Below are positions 1 to 12,293 of a stretch of DNA of 64,000 bases, piece after piece (the stretch's first letter is position 1; each line of letters begins with the position of its first letter). Under the pieces are notes generated by a model that was not told where the DNA came from, did no database searches, and saw only the letters and a program-made list of their open reading frames with translations. The stretch comes from Zoroaster sp. YZ-2022 (taxonomy: Eukaryota; Echinodermata; Asteroidea; Forcipulatida; Zoroasteridae), in assembly GCA_029582265.1 (NCBI GenBank), contig CM055817.1:25382971-25446970 (forward strand), read 5' to 3'. Both the position numbers and the translations under genes were made by a program.

Positions 1-410
1 TAAATAACAAACATTTGTCAATGACTACTTGGATATTAAACGATTACATTTTGCTGGACAGATCTGTTCCAGTTGAGTAAATCACATTGTGGCAATACGT
101 AGCGCTGTCTTACCGTGTCAGTACTGAGCATAATTACTTACGCCTACGATAAAATTATGTTCCTGAGAACTATGCCCATGCACAGCATAGGCAAAACAAA
201 CGCGTAGGCAAAATAAACATTAAAGATGTGCTATCCGTAAGAGGTTTTAGGTATTTAGAGAGCATTTTTTTCATCGGTTTGTTGCTATTTCATTTGATAA
301 AAAAAATATCAAATGATTAAAATAATCATAACAAGCATGGTTAATTTCTGGAGAGTCCTGTCATCAATTCATTTGGAAACATTGTTAAACTAAGCTATTA
401 CTCTCATTAT
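1..410. other. Intergenic, nothing recognised
   Basis: AT-rich sequence with short homopolymer runs. No coding signal, RNA gene or clear repeat is visible. Confidence 0.5.
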
Positions 411-735
411 TGGAGTGCCATGGAGTGCCATGGTCGAGCAGTTAGTGCATCGGATTTGTGTTCTAATGGCCGAGTCGTCAGAATGTGGGTTCGAATCCCA
501 GCCGTGGCCGGGGTGCTTGTGTCCTTGAGCAAGACACTTTACCATAATTGCTTCTCTCCACCCAGGGGTAAATGGGTACCTGTGAGGGCAGAGTTGGTTG
601 TTGTGTTTGATTAGCGCATATGCGCTGTAATGGCAGCAATTGAGCTGTATACTCCCCAGGGAGCTGAGATGGTTTCAGGAATCATGTATGAGCCTGATGA
701 GCAGGGGTAATAATGTAATGTACCTTCAGCACACC
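411..735 (+). repeat. tRNA-derived SINE, copy 1
   Basis: The 5' head reads like a class II (Leu/Ser-type) tRNA gene, with an A-box-like GGTCGAGCAGTTAGTGC and a B box GGTTCGAATCCC near 487-498. A body follows with the words 'cttgagcaagacacttt' and 'ggggtaaatgggtacctg', and the 3' part ends near 'gggtaataatgtaatg'. Copies with the same head and body order occur at 39969, 55314, 55500 and 57391. The repeated 'ggagtgccat' at the start is a 10-bp duplication. This copy lacks the ATT tail seen in the others. Confidence 0.85.
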
Positions 736-899
736 AGACTGAAGCTAGCCGCGTATTGGGCCAGAAATTCCAACCGCGGATTCACAAACTACCCAGCCGC
801 GTATTCAAAAAAAATAGAATCCATGCAGTTCAAGGTGGTGAAATAAGCACTCTGTATTTCAGAATGTTTCCTGGATATTTTGAACGAAATTTTATATTA

Positions 900-3800
900 T
901 CTATATTTATCACCAATTTTGTTTTCCATATTCTTAAAAATCATAACACTGGGTATACTTGAATGTACACAAAGGTAATTTGGCATATAAATTAGTGAGT
1001 AATTAGCCGCTACAACGTAGACCTCATTATTCAGTATATACTACACAAATATTGAATAAGTTCCACTCACCCCAAACAAAATGTACCCTTCATGTTCAAT
1101 AAATTATGAAATTTTATTCTATAATCTTAAAGACCATACCACTGGGCACACTTAATTTTGGAGGTGGCTAATTTGGTTCACTAATTAATGGCTAATTAGC
1201 TGCTAGAATAGACGCCATTTTCTTACACAATATGCGGTAAATTGTACACATACCGACTATGATTGCACTTACCCCAAACAAAATGTACCCTTCATGTTCA
1301 ATAAATTATGAAATTTTGTTTCATAATCTGAAAGACCATACCACTGGGCACACTTAATTTTGGAGGTGGCTAATTTGGTTCACTAATTAATGACTAATTA
1401 GCTGCTAGAATAGACGCCATTTTCTTACACAATATGCGGTATATTGTACACATACCGACTATGATTGCACTTACCCCAAAGAAAATGTACCCTTCATGTT
1501 CAATAAATTATAAAATGTTGTTTCATAATCTTAAAGACCATACCACTGGGCACACTTAATTTTGGAGGTGGCTAATTTGGTTCACTAATTAATGGCTAAT
1601 TAGCTGCTAGAATAGACGCCATTTTCTTACACAATATGCGGTATATTGTACACATACCGACTATGACATGCACTCACCCGAAACAAAATGTACCCTTCAT
1701 ATTCAATAAATGATGAAATTTTATTTCATAATCTTAAAGACCATACCATTGGGCACACTTAATTTAGGAGGTGGCTAATTTGGTTCACTAATTAATGGTT
1801 AATTGGCTGGTAGAATAGACGTCATTTTCTTACTCAATATGCGGTATATTGTACACATACCGACTATGATTGCACTTACCCCAAACAAAATGTACCCTTC
1901 ATGTTCAATAAATTATGAAATTTTGTTTCATAATCTTAAAGACCATACCACTGGGCACAGTTGATTTTGGAGGTGGCTAATTTGGTTCGCTAATTAATGG
2001 CTAATTAGCTGCTAGAATAGACGCCATTTTCTTACACAATATGCGGTATATTGTACACATACCGACTATGATTGCACTCACCCGAAACAAAATGTACCCT
2101 TCATGTTCAATAAATTATGAAATGTTATTCTATAATCTTAAAGACCATACCACTGGGCACACTTAATTTTGGAGGTGGCTAATTTGGTTCACTAATTAAT
2201 GGCTAATTAGCTGCTAGAATAGACGCCATTTTCTTACACAATATGCGGTATATTGTACACATACCGACTATGATTGCACTTACCCCAAAGAAAATGTACC
2301 CTTCATGTTCAATAAATTATAAAATTTTGTTTCATAATCTTAAAGACCATATCACTGGGCACACTTAATTTTGGAGGTGGCTAATTTGGTTCACTAATTA
2401 ATGGCTAATTAGCTGCTAGAATAGACGCCATTTTCTTACACAATATGCGGTATATTGTACACATACCGACTATGATTGCACTCACCCGAAACAAAATGTA
2501 CCCTTCATGTTCAATAAATTATGAAATTTTATTATATAATCTTAAAGACCATACCACTGGGCACACTTAATTTTGGAGGTGGCTAATTTGGTTCACTAAT
2601 TAATGGCTAATTAGCTGCTAGAATAGACGCCATTTTCTTACACAATATGCGGTATATTGTACACATACCGACTATGACATGCACTCACCCGAAACAAAAT
2701 GTACCATTCATGTTCAATACATTATGAAATTTTATTCTATAATCTTAAAGACCATACCACTGGGCACACTTAATTTTGGAGGTGACTAATTTGGTTCACT
2801 AATTAATGGCTAATTAGCTGCTAGAATAGACGCCATTTTCTTACACAATATGCGGTATATTGTACACAAACCGACTATGATTGCACTGACCCCAAAGAAA
2901 ATGTACCCTTCATGTTCAATAAATTATAAAATTTTGTTTCATAATCTTAAAGACCATACCACTGAACACTTAATTTTGGAGGTGGCTAATTTGGTTCACT
3001 AATTAATGGCTAATTAGCTGCTAGAATAGACGCCATTTTCTTACACAATATGCGGTATATTGTACACATACCGACTATGACATGCACTCACCCCAAACAA
3101 AATGTACCCTTCATGTTCAATAAATTATGAAATTTTATTCTATAATCTTAAAGACAATACCACTGGGCACACTCAATTTTGGAGGTGGCTAATTTGGTTC
3201 ATTAATTAATGGCTAATTAGCTGCTAGAATAGACGCCATTTTCTTACACAATATGCGGTATATTGTACACATACCGACTATGACATGCACTCACCCGAAA
3301 CAAAATGTACCCTTCATGTTCAATAAATTATGAAATTTTATTCTATAATCTTAAAGACCATACCACTGGACACACTTAATTTTGGAGGTGGCTAATTTGG
3401 TTCACTAATTAATGGCTAATTAGCTGCTAGAATAGACGCCATTTTCTTACACAATATGCGGTATATTGTACACATACCGACTATGACATGCACTCACCCG
3501 AAACAAAATGTACCCTTCATGTTCAATAAATTATGAAATTTTATTCTATAATCTTAAAGACCATACCACTGGGCACACTTAATTTTGGAGGTGGCTAATT
3601 TGGTTCACTAATTAATGACTAATTAGCTGCTAGAATAGACGCCATTTTGTTACACAATATGCGGTATATTGTACAGATACCGACTATGATTGCACCTACC
3701 CCAAAGAAAATGCACCCTTCATGTTCAATAAATTATGAAATTTTGTTTCATAATCTTAAAGACCATACCACTGGGCACACTGAATTTTGTAGGCGGTTAA

Positions 3801-5395
3801 TTTGGTTCACTAATTAATGACTAATTAGCTGCTAGAATAGACGCCATTTTTATTACACAATATGGGGTATATTGTACACATACCGACTATGATTACATTA
3901 CCCCAAACAAAATGTACCCTTCATGTTCAATAAATTATAAAATTTTGTTTCATAATCTTAAAGACCATACCACTGGGCACATTAATTTTGGAGTGGCTAA
4001 CCAAATTAATGCCGCTAATTAGCTGCTGCTAGAATAGACGCCATTTTCTTACACAATATGCGGTATATTGTACACATATCGACTATGATTGCACTTACCC
4101 CAAACAAAATGTACCCTTCATGTTCAATAAATTATGAAATTTGTTTCTATAATCTTAAAGACCATCCAACTGGGCACACTTAATTTTGGAGGTGGCTAAT
4201 TTGGTTCACTAATTAATGACTAATTAGCTGCTAGAATAGACGCCATTTTCTTACACAATATGCGGTATATTGTACACATACCGACTATGATTGCACTTAC
4301 CCCAAAGAAAATGTACCCTTCATGTTCAATAAATTATAAAATGTTGTTTCATAATCTTAAAGACCATACCACTGGGCACACTTAATTTTGGAGGTGGCTA
4401 ATTTGGTTCACTAATTAATGGCTAATTAGCTGCTAGAATAGACGCCATTTTCTTACACAATATGCGGTATATTGTACACATACCGACTATGATTGCACTT
4501 ACCCCAAACAAAATGTACCCTTCATGTTCAATAAATTATGAAATTTTATTCTATAATCTTAAAGACAATACCACTGGGCACACTTAATTTTGGAGGTGGC
4601 TAATTTGGTTCACTAATTAATGGCTAATTAGCTGCTAGAATAGACGCCATTTTCTTACACAATATGCGGTATATTGTACACATACCGACTATGACATGCA
4701 CTCACCCGAAACAAAATGTACCCTTCATGTTCAATACATTATGAAATTGTATTCTATAATCTTAAAGACAATACCACTGGGCACACTTAATTTTGGAGGT
4801 GGCTAATTTGGTTCACTAATTAATGGCTAATTAGCTGCTAGAATAGACGCCATTTTCTTACACAATATGCGGTATATTGTACACATACCGACTATGACAT
4901 GCACTCACCCGAAACAAAATGTACCCTTCATGTTCAATAAATTATGAAATTTTATTCTATAATCTTAAAGACCATACCACTGGACACACTTAATTTTGGA
5001 GGTGGCTAATTTGGTTCACTAATTAATGGCTAATTAGCTGCTAGAATAGACGCCATTTTCTTACACAATATGCGGTATATTGTACACATACCGACTATGA
5101 CATGCACTCACCCGAAACAAAATGTACCCTTCATGTTCAATAAATTATGAAATTTTATTCTATAATCTTAAAGACCATACCACTGGGCACACTTAATTTT
5201 GGAGGTGGCTAATTGGGTTCTCTAATTAATGGCTAATTAGCTGCTAGAATAGACGCCATTTTCTTACACAATATGCGGTATATTGTACACATACCGACTA
5301 TGATTGCACTTACCCCAAACAAAATGTACCCTTCATGTTCAATAAATTATGAAATTTTGTTTCATAATCTGAAAGACCATACCACTGGGCACATT
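900..5395 (+). repeat. 202-bp satellite array, about 22 units
   Basis: The word 'aaatgtaccc' recurs at 1079, 1281, 1483, 1686, 1888, 2090, 2292, 2494, 2697 and 2899, and on to about 5323, giving a 202-203 bp period. A degenerate unit lies at about 900-1078, and the last unit breaks off in 'ctgggcacattgac' near 5395. Two sequence classes alternate: 'gattgcacttacccc' usually paired with 'gtttcata', and 'gacatgcactcacccg' usually paired with 'attctata'. The 203-bp spacings go with the 'gacatgc' class. Unit-to-unit identity is high by eye. Short reading frames inside are chance. Confidence 0.95.
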
Positions 5396-6606
5396 GACTT
5401 TGCGACTTCCAATGTCCAGTTGTTAGTAGTACACCAAGTGTTGGTTTGGCGTACAATGAAAAATTCCATTAATCGATTATCGATTTGTTGACACAAGTGA
5501 CTGCTCGCCCATACCTAATGGATGTGTGCTCACCCCAGTTAAGTTAGCCAAAATAAAGGTACATAAGGGAATTTAAATAGGAACATTATTACGTTATTAC
5601 TTATTATTAACATAATTTACAAAACACGGATTTCTTTAACCTCTGGATCATGACAGTTACCAACAAAAAGTTCCTGCTGCATGTCTATACAGTATTTAAT
5701 GCGTATACGGATTGCTGGGCTTTGTTAACACAATCTATAAAATGGCACCAACAAGTGCGATGAACTCACTTGAGCGCTACGACATACAGTGTACGCAGTT
5801 TTGTTATCAACGAAAATATAATCTTGTGAAACCTCTATATGTTGTTTGTTTGTTTGTTTGTTTTTTACTTGAATTTGTTTTTACAACATAATTACTTTAC
5901 AGACATCTACAATGCCACAAAGTTGCACGGCGACGGATCTAAATTTATTACTTTTGCAATAATTATCGCTTTGCAACTGTCTCTTCGTGAAAACGGAAAA
6001 ACCTAGTTTCAGAAATGTTCCTTATAGAGTGTGTGCAAAACCAGAATATACGAGTACCACGAAAACACAACTTGAGCTGTTGTATTACTATTAGGCAAAT
6101 CAGTTTATTTTTTTAATTGTTTTATTTAATATTTTTTTTAATTTTTTTTTTTTATTTATTTTATTTATTTTTTTTTTTTCACGAAAGGCCGATTGTATTG
6201 AAAAAATCAATTACGGCGTAATAAGTTTGAATTATGTACTTTCACACATATACACAGTACATTAATATATTGCGTTAAGAATTATAGAGTGATGAAATTC
6301 TTGCGCCTGGTGATAAACAATTAGTTTGATTTTACCCTTACACTGACGTATGTATGACGCACTGTATACTCAGTGCTTTCCGAGTGTCTATGAAAATAAT
6401 CGTTTAAAAATAATAGTAATTTCAAAATGAAAGCAACTTAATAATTTATTTTCTCGTAACTTGCTTTTTAATTGTCCAGTCGTGAAAATGGTGAGGGAAT
6501 TTTCAGCACCGTTTAACGGTACTTTCGTGTATTTATGGTGGAATACTTTCTGAAATTGTCATGATCATTTGCCATAAAGAGCTTACATGTATACATGTAT
6601 ATTTAC
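5396..6606. other. Intronic/intergenic DNA with duplicated segment
   Basis: From about 5890 the sequence matches 10800-11640 (see the duplication entry). The rest is AT-rich with poly-T runs around 6110-6180. No exon resembling exon 4 of the host gene is visible here, although the phase of the exon at 6607-6708 requires a following exon. Confidence 0.5.
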
Positions 6607-6790
6607 CTTGCAGTACATCGGTGACTGATGTTGGCCAGCTGGAGTTTGCCTTGTACCACCAGAACAGTCTCCATCTAGCACCGTCTTCGATAATCACAGG
6701 GTAGTCAGCTGACCAAAACAAAGAAAAACAAACAAATGAGAACGAATCTTAAATATCTAAAGCCCTATTTTTTTTTAAATATTCATATAA
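5890..6790 (+). repeat. Segmental duplication, left copy (partner 10800-11640)
   Basis: Shared blocks include 'gagtaccacgaaaacacaa', 'gatgaaattcttgcgcctgg', 'cattaatatattgcgtta' and the exon at 6607-6708, all in the same order and orientation as in 10800-11640. The match covers intron on both sides of the exon, so the exon was copied as genomic DNA. Part of the block ('gaaattcttgcg...caccgacgt') also appears near 60310-60390, so an older repeat is embedded in it. Confidence 0.85.
6607..6708 (-). CDS. Exon 7 of host PAN-domain gene (module repeat)
   Basis: This 102-nt minus-strand exon has an AG acceptor just upstream of 6708 and a GTAAAT donor after 6607. It enters and leaves in phase 1. With the split codon it encodes a peptide starting ADYPVIIEDG, with RLFWWYKANSSWP in the middle, almost identical to the exon at 11419-11520. 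It follows exon 6 (7640-7870) in the correct phase, so it looks like the start of a second copy of a 187-residue module. No later exon is found before the satellite, so the gene is either truncated here or continues outside the window. The family is not recognised. Confidence 0.65.
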
Positions 6791-6937
6791 AAAATACCAC
6801 TATCATCAGTTGTTTTCATTTATTTATTTATTTATTTTAATTAAAAAAATGTAATTATGTTGTAATCATATATCTTTAACTTTTTGTCAGAAGAATTCCT
6901 TCGCAAACAAGTCCCAATTTTTAACCCTATTAAGCCT

Positions 6938-6969
<32 letters not shown>

Positions 6970-7639
6970 CGTTCTCAGACCTGGGGGGCGGGGTTCATGT
7001 TGCACCCCTATCTGTACAGTGTTAATGTCATGTACACGTATGTGTACATGTGTAAGCATATGGATTCATGTACACGCGTTCACTGTGTGCACATGTGCTA
7101 AGTCGTGTTCGGATAGCTAAGCGGGGCAACATTATATGACCAAACCGTTCCGATCGTCTTGGTTAAAGCTATTTACAATGTGAACACTTTGCAAAGTACA
7201 CTTTCGACGGAGAAAAACGTGTTTCAAAATAGACAACTTCCAACGACGTTTTCTTCAAATGTTAATTTTATCATGTGGGTAGTTGATTGTCAAATCCTGG
7301 TATCGGTGACGATTTGCTACCAATTCGAAAGTTGTACCATTTAACAACTAAGGTTTATATTTTAATATGCCGTGTGTTGTCTTATGTGCTGCAACATGAA
7401 CATAACTGTATGACATCATACCAGCGACAACTATCACAAACACTCGATGTTGACATATTTAGCAAGTCTATTCATCATCTAGAAATATGAAAGAGCAACA
7501 CACAAAAATATCAATTATGATTTTTGATGTCACTGGTTTTAGTTGATATTTAAATGTTTAACTTTTGTCTGTCTGTATTATCTGGTCATTCACTATGGGT
7601 GCAGGCGTTTTGATTATAACAAACAATTGAACAAAATAC
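6709..7639. other. Intron, nothing further recognised
   Basis: Poly-T tract at about 6941-6969, a TTTA microsatellite near 6815-6838, and a stretch rich in 'tgtacatgt'-like words at 7020-7090. No exon is supported. Confidence 0.4.
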
Positions 7640-7870
7640 CTCTGAAGTATATGAACAATCCATTGTTCGGTGATGGTGATTGGTTTCCCGCATCAAATAG
7701 AAGATCCACCCCAAATACATTATCTGGACAATAAGAGTGGTTGAAACACATGGCGTGACCAAGGCTAAGTGACGTATAATTATCACAGTTATCATCATCC
7801 AACTGAAGAGACTTCACACCATGTTCCTCGCGATAGTGGAATGAGTCTTGATCTTTTATAGGTTTCGGAC
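7640..7870 (-). CDS. Exon 6 of host PAN-domain gene
   Basis: This 231-nt exon lies between a polypyrimidine-AG acceptor (ttctcttctcag) and a GTATTT donor, phase 1 to phase 1. It encodes a hydrophilic segment with the words DQDSFHYREEHGVKSLQL, LDDDNCDNYT and GVDLLFD, ending in GLFIYFR. There are three Cys and two N-glycosylation sequons (NYT and NHS), consistent with an extracellular protein. It joins exon 5 and exon 7 without breaking the frame. The domain is not one I recognise. Confidence 0.65.
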
Positions 7871-8382
7871 CTGAGAAGAGAAATTCACAGACTAAATTAA
7901 AATGCAGTTCTCCACTGTATTAAGGGGATAATACGGCCAATACAAATGTTCCTACGAGATACGAACGCCTCATGACGCACTACATTTAGTTTCAAATTTT
8001 AATCTGTCAGTATTTATAATAAAACACATATGTTACAAATAATAAAAACAGATATGTTATTTTTATTATTATTTTGTATTATTGTCAGTGTAGACACATT
8101 TGGCATAAAATAGGCTAGTAGAAAATACAATAGAATGATGTTATAGTTTATCTGGTCTGAAAAGAAACATGGGAAGACTATTATGGAAGACGTTGTCCTG
8201 ACCGTCCTCTCCTCCATAAATTTGATATTTGGCCAAGGACATATCCACCGTCCAGCGGGGATTGCCATCCATGCCTAAGAGTGCCCATGGGACCAGCTGC
8301 ATGCGTACTGTCAGCCAACTTACAAGCTGGTAGATGCAGCCATACACACTCTGATATTGAATGTTAGTTAACCCATACTTAC

Positions 8383-8495
8383 CACTGACATTTTTAGGGT
8401 TCCACACATTTCCATGTTTTATCTGTCCCTCTATGTGTTCGTGGAAAGCCTCCCATACAGCGTGAGAGACATTGTTGTTAGGATCAAATGTCCAC
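8383..8495 (-). CDS. Exon 5 of host PAN-domain gene
   Basis: This 113-nt exon has an AG acceptor after 'ttaaag' and a consensus GTAAGT donor. It goes from phase 2 to phase 1, matching exon 4 and exon 6. It encodes a Trp/His-rich stretch (RWTFDPNNNVSHAVWEAF, then GNVWNPKNVS). The reading frame happens to stay open past the donor to about 8141. I prefer splicing because the donor is consensus and exon 6 fits the phase, but read-through or an alternative exon (with a GMDGNPRW segment) is possible. Confidence 0.6.
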
Positions 8496-8639
8496 CTTTA
8501 AGGGAGAACAGTGTAAGTATTAATTTTGGAACTAAATGTTGCTTTATAATACGTTTTCACAGACTATATTGCTTTTTGTAATACAGTCATAATTGTTTTA
8601 AAACTGATCCGGCTCAAATTTCCCTTGTGCTTAATTGTT

Positions 8640-8880
8640 GACAACTGATTCAGTTCAGTGAGCACACACTCCTCTCCCCCACTCAAAGGAACCCAGTTCT
8701 CCCGATTCCCGTCTGCAACGCTTCAACGAACTAATCCTCCAGCAGTCTGCTTCAGCAGTACCATCTCCAAGAGTATGTCATTCTCTTGAAGACGATCGGA
8801 GCATCTCGATCGAAACGTCGAGTTGTAACCACCAGTTCTTTTCTGAATTACTTAAGCTCAAATCAAGTCATTATTTAAGC
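8640..8880 (-). mobile_element. CGACGTTTCG family, longer copy (reverse)
   Basis: Reverse complement of most of 61660-61910: 'tcagtgagcacacactcctc', then 'gatcgaaacgtcgagttgta'. Confidence 0.75.
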
Positions 8881-9812
8881 TCAAATTTACTGACTTTTGC
8901 CCATTAACTTTTAGTGCAATTTATGGTTCACTAGCCATAAGCTGATGCGGAGGTTTCATGGTTGCTATGGCAATTGTTAATTCAACTGATTTTCCGCATT
9001 TCCGTGGTAAATACATAGACAATTATTGTCATTATATTTGGCTACTTCCAATGCAATCTGGGAATCCAATGTGGCCGACATTACGTGATAATTATATATC
9101 CTTTATTTGAGTACCATCTATACTAAGCAACAATATTTTGGTAAAAACTCCAATTTATTATTTTGATTATAGTAAATTATAGTGATAATTTAAAGCCAAT
9201 ACTTACTTACTATTTAGTAGTCTTGAAAAGCAGAAATAATCACAGCTTTATTTGTGTAAAGTTGGTGGTGATATCAAATAAATGTAATCATTTCGCGAAT
9301 GACTTTTTTTTTTATCTCCTGGAGACATTCCACATTGGAATTAACAGTAACAATCTAAATGCCCGTTTACTATTCGTTATTAAAGACACAATGGAATTAG
9401 TTGAAAGTGCAACATATTGGTATGGATGCATGAACATTTACCAAAGGATGTATGCTGGTATTAATTGCAATTGATAATTATGTGATGTATTTTACTATAA
9501 AAAAAATCGTGCCAAATTGGATGAATTTATTTTTAATGCTATATTTTACTGAAATAGAGAGGGCACTTAATCGGACTTCATGGCAATTTTAAATAACTAT
9601 GACGCTCGAATCCATGGCTGCCTTATTGTCACAAAATTGCCGAACTCAATTTATTCGAATTTGACACCTCATAAGAGCTGTACTTTTGAAACGGGTCTGA
9701 TATATCAGTTGTAATGAAATACTAATTACAGTACATCTAGCCATGATGGATAAAATTATATTGAAATTTTTGCCATCTATGAAATTACAAAATCTTTCAT
9801 GAATCAGTTTAC

Positions 9813-9927
9813 CTGTATACTGTTCCTGCCGAGTCTCTTGCCAGTATCTCAGTGCCGTTTTCTTGAAGAAAATCCGGTAGACGACTAAAACAGTAGTCCG
9901 AGTTCACATCAGAGTCTCCATAATTAT
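9813..9927 (-). CDS. Exon 4 of host PAN-domain gene
   Basis: This 115-nt exon lies between 'ttcag' and GTAAAC, phase 1 in and phase 2 out, as needed by exons 3 and 5. It encodes DNYGDSDVNSDYCFSRLPDF and then a segment with TEILARDSAGTVY. It carries one Cys and one NGT sequon. There are no stops in frame. Function unknown; part of the 187-residue module made by exons 3-6. Confidence 0.6.
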
Positions 9928-10136
9928 CTGAACAATTGTATAAAATATCGAACTATAATTTGATAAGCAACTCCCAGAACATTTGACGTTAACATACTTA
10001 AATAAGTTTACTGCAGCTTTCCGTTTCGTGCATGATTCGTTGAGGGCGCATGTCACATTCCTACTTGTTGACAGGGCATCACATATCGCTGGTAAGCGTG
10101 CGGTAGTGATTCGTTTTGTCTTCAAGTGTTATCTGC

Positions 10137-10138
<2 letters not shown>

Positions 10139-10200
<62 letters not shown>

Positions 10201-10210
10201 TATATATATA
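10139..10210. repeat. (TA)n microsatellite
   Basis: About 70 bp of uninterrupted TA dinucleotides. Further TA runs at 10420-10447 and 10753-10765 flank the palindromic element at 10448-10752, as expected for insertion at TA. Confidence 0.9.
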
Positions 10211-10361
10211 TTGCTCTATGGGGCCAATACAGAGGCCAAACCATATCTGCCGAGTAGCCAGGGATCAAGCCCCGGTCAGATGCAAACATCCTGGGTAACG
10301 GCAGTAGCGGGGATCACAGAAACGGGACACAAGCCTTTTATGTGGTTGTACACGAAGTAGA
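10211..10361 (-). repeat. Fragment of tRNA-tailed repeat family (body only)
   Basis: Matches the non-tRNA part of the repeats at 47240-47505 and 53930-54178 (words 'ctatggggcca', 'ccagggatcaagcccc' and 'gtggttgtacac'). The tRNA-like part is absent. Confidence 0.75.
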
Positions 10362-10414
10362 TTTATATGGATTTATATGGATTTATATGGATTTATATAT
10401 ATGGATTTATATGG

Positions 10415-10447
<33 letters not shown>

Positions 10448-10448
<1 letters not shown>

Positions 10449-10752
10449 TGAACAGCAAAAGAAACGCAAGTCCGAGGTCTTGTCAAATTTTCAAACAGAA
10501 GACAAACCGTTTTGATTCTAATCACTCATTTAATGAAAAATGCTTTCAATTTGTGAGTTGAAAGTGACTGTTGAAATTGCATTGCAAAATTTTCACATTC
10601 AACAGTCACTTTCAGCTCACAAATTGAAAGCATTTTTCATTAAATGAGTGATTATAATTAAAATGGTTTGTCTTCTGTTTGAAAACTTGACGATACCTCG
10701 GACTTGCGTTTCTTTTGCTGTCCTCGGACTTGCGTTTCTTTTGCTGTTCAGT
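10448..10752. mobile_element. Palindromic TA-inserted MITE (about 305 bp)
   Basis: The left arm 'ctgaacagcaaaagaaacgc' is the reverse complement of the right end 'gcgtttcttttgctgttcag'. The arms stay complementary for over 100 bp through 'aatgaaaaatgctttcaat' on one side and 'attgaaagcatttttcatt' on the other, with a short loop around 10583. Both ends abut TA repeats. The right arm has a tandem copy of 'tcggacttgcgtttcttttg'. It is non-coding, likely a Tc1/mariner-mobilised foldback MITE. Confidence 0.85.
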
Positions 10753-10799
10753 ATATATATATATACACTGTTGGGCTTTTTTTTACGCGATAATTACTT

Positions 10800-11640
10800 C
10801 ATGAAGATTTCCATTTCCACAAAGTTACACGGTGATGGGTCTAAAATTATTACTTTTGTAATACCGTAATTATCGCTAACTGTCCATTCGTGAAAACGGA
10901 AAACCCAGTTTTCAGAAATGTTCCCTTATAGCTTGCTTGCAAAACCAGAATATACGAGTACCACGAAAACACAATTTGAGCTGTTGTATTAGGCATTTTT
11001 TTTTTTTTTACGAAAGGGCGATTATATTAAACAAAAATGAATTGTGGCATAAGTTTGAATTACTTTCACACATATACACAGCACATTAATATATTGCGTT
11101 AAGATTATAGATTGATGAAATTCTTGCGCCTGGTGATAAATAATTGGTTTGATTTTACCCTTACACCGACGTATGTATGAGGTACTGTATAATCAGTGCT
11201 TACTGCGTGTGTGTGAAAATAATCGTTTACAAATAATAGTAATTAAAAAAACGCAACTTAATATTTGATTTTCTCTTAGCTTGCTTTTTAATTGTCCCGT
11301 CGTGAAAATGGTGAGGATATTTTCAGCATCGTTTAAAGGTACTTTAGTGTATTAATGGTTGAATCCTTGGTGATATTATCATGATCATTTGCCATAAAGA
11401 TTTTCCATGTATATTTACCTTGCAATACATCGGTGACTGATGTTGGCCAGCTGGTGTTTGCCTTGTACCACCAGAACAGTCTCCATCTAGCACCGTCTTC
11501 GTTAATCACAGGGTAGTCAGCTGACCAAAAAAACAAACACAAAACAAATTAGAACAAATCATAAATATCTAAAACACTATTTGTTTTAAATATTCATATA
11601 GAAAAATACCACTATCATCAACCAAAATTACCCAAAATAT
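10800..11640 (+). repeat. Segmental duplication, right copy (partner 5890-6790)
   Basis: Direct-orientation homologue of 5890-6790 containing exon 3 of the host gene and intron on both sides. Small indels and substitutions separate the two copies. Confidence 0.85.
11419..11520 (-). CDS. Exon 3 of host PAN-domain gene
   Basis: This 102-nt exon has acceptor 'tggtcag' and donor GTAAAT, phase 1 in and phase 1 out. It accepts the G left by the linker exon at 28442-28484, giving Ala-Asp-Tyr at the junction. It encodes ADYPVINEDG and then RLFWWYKANTSWP. It is separated from the upstream exon by an intron of about 16.9 kb, 16.0 kb of which is the inserted viral element. It is paralogous to exon 7 (6607-6708). 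Domain family not recognised. Confidence 0.65.
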
Positions 11641-12161
11641 TGCTTATAGCGCCCTCTAGTCGCATTGTTGCCTGTACTAAAGAAAGCATTTGAGCCAAAT
11701 TTCATGACCAACGGAAAAAAATTAAGTAATTTATGGGAGAAAATTGTTTTTACCAAAAATTAAGATAAATTACCGAAAAATGGGTATAGCTTCACCTATG
11801 AAAGTTGTCATGGCCTCATTGCATAGATCGCGTCAAACCGAACATGCCTTCGAAGTTTCCTGAAAATCAGCTGTTGAATGCAGAAAATATAGGGGGCACA
11901 ATTTAGGGGGGGCGCCGCGCTCCTCCCATTCCTCCTTATTAACATAAAATCTATGACGTATACCTAGGAGATTTCAGCACTAGCCCGTGTTTACGTGGCA
12001 ATCTGTGTCATGCTTTACTATTGAAGTTTCACGAAGTTTTTAATGTCAACAGTCTTTACTTATCCTCTTCACCATGCAAAGCCACAAGTTTTACTTAAGT
12101 ACATGTTTATTACGTAAGTCGTGTGTACACACGTTGCTAGCAGCTCATGACTGTTTTATTA

Positions 12162-12166
12162 CCTTG
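12162..12166. repeat. Target-site duplication, left (CCTTG)
   Basis: CCTTG immediately outside the left end of the viral element is repeated at 28159-28163 immediately outside the right end. A 5-6 bp duplication is what retroviral-type integrases of Polinton-like elements leave. Confidence 0.8.
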
Positions 12167-12258
12167 AGTAGTATGTCAGATGAGGGAACCGGACCACTTA
12201 CTCAAAAAATCATTTTCCCCAAATTCTCTGGGGTAGTGGTAGGGCGTTTTGAAAAACT

Positions 12259-12293
12259 AGCATTTTAAGAAAAACGATATTTCTTAAAATGCT
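12259..12293. other. Perfect hairpin inside left TIR
   Basis: AGCATTTTAAGAAA (12259-12272) and TTTCTTAAAATGCT (12280-12293) are exact reverse complements around a 7-nt loop. The right TIR keeps the same structure at 28032-28066 with one mismatch. Possible role in replication initiation or end recognition; this is inference only. Confidence 0.8.

Noticed and set aside
900..5395. CRISPR-like periodic array
   Set aside because: The whole 202-bp unit repeats with no unique spacers, in animal DNA.
5273..5491. 72-residue frame at the end of the satellite
   Set aside because: Satellite unit read through by chance; no other unit keeps it.
8141..8380. Extension of host exon 5 to 8141
   Set aside because: A consensus GTAAGT donor and the phase of the next exon favour splicing at 8383; kept only as an alternative.
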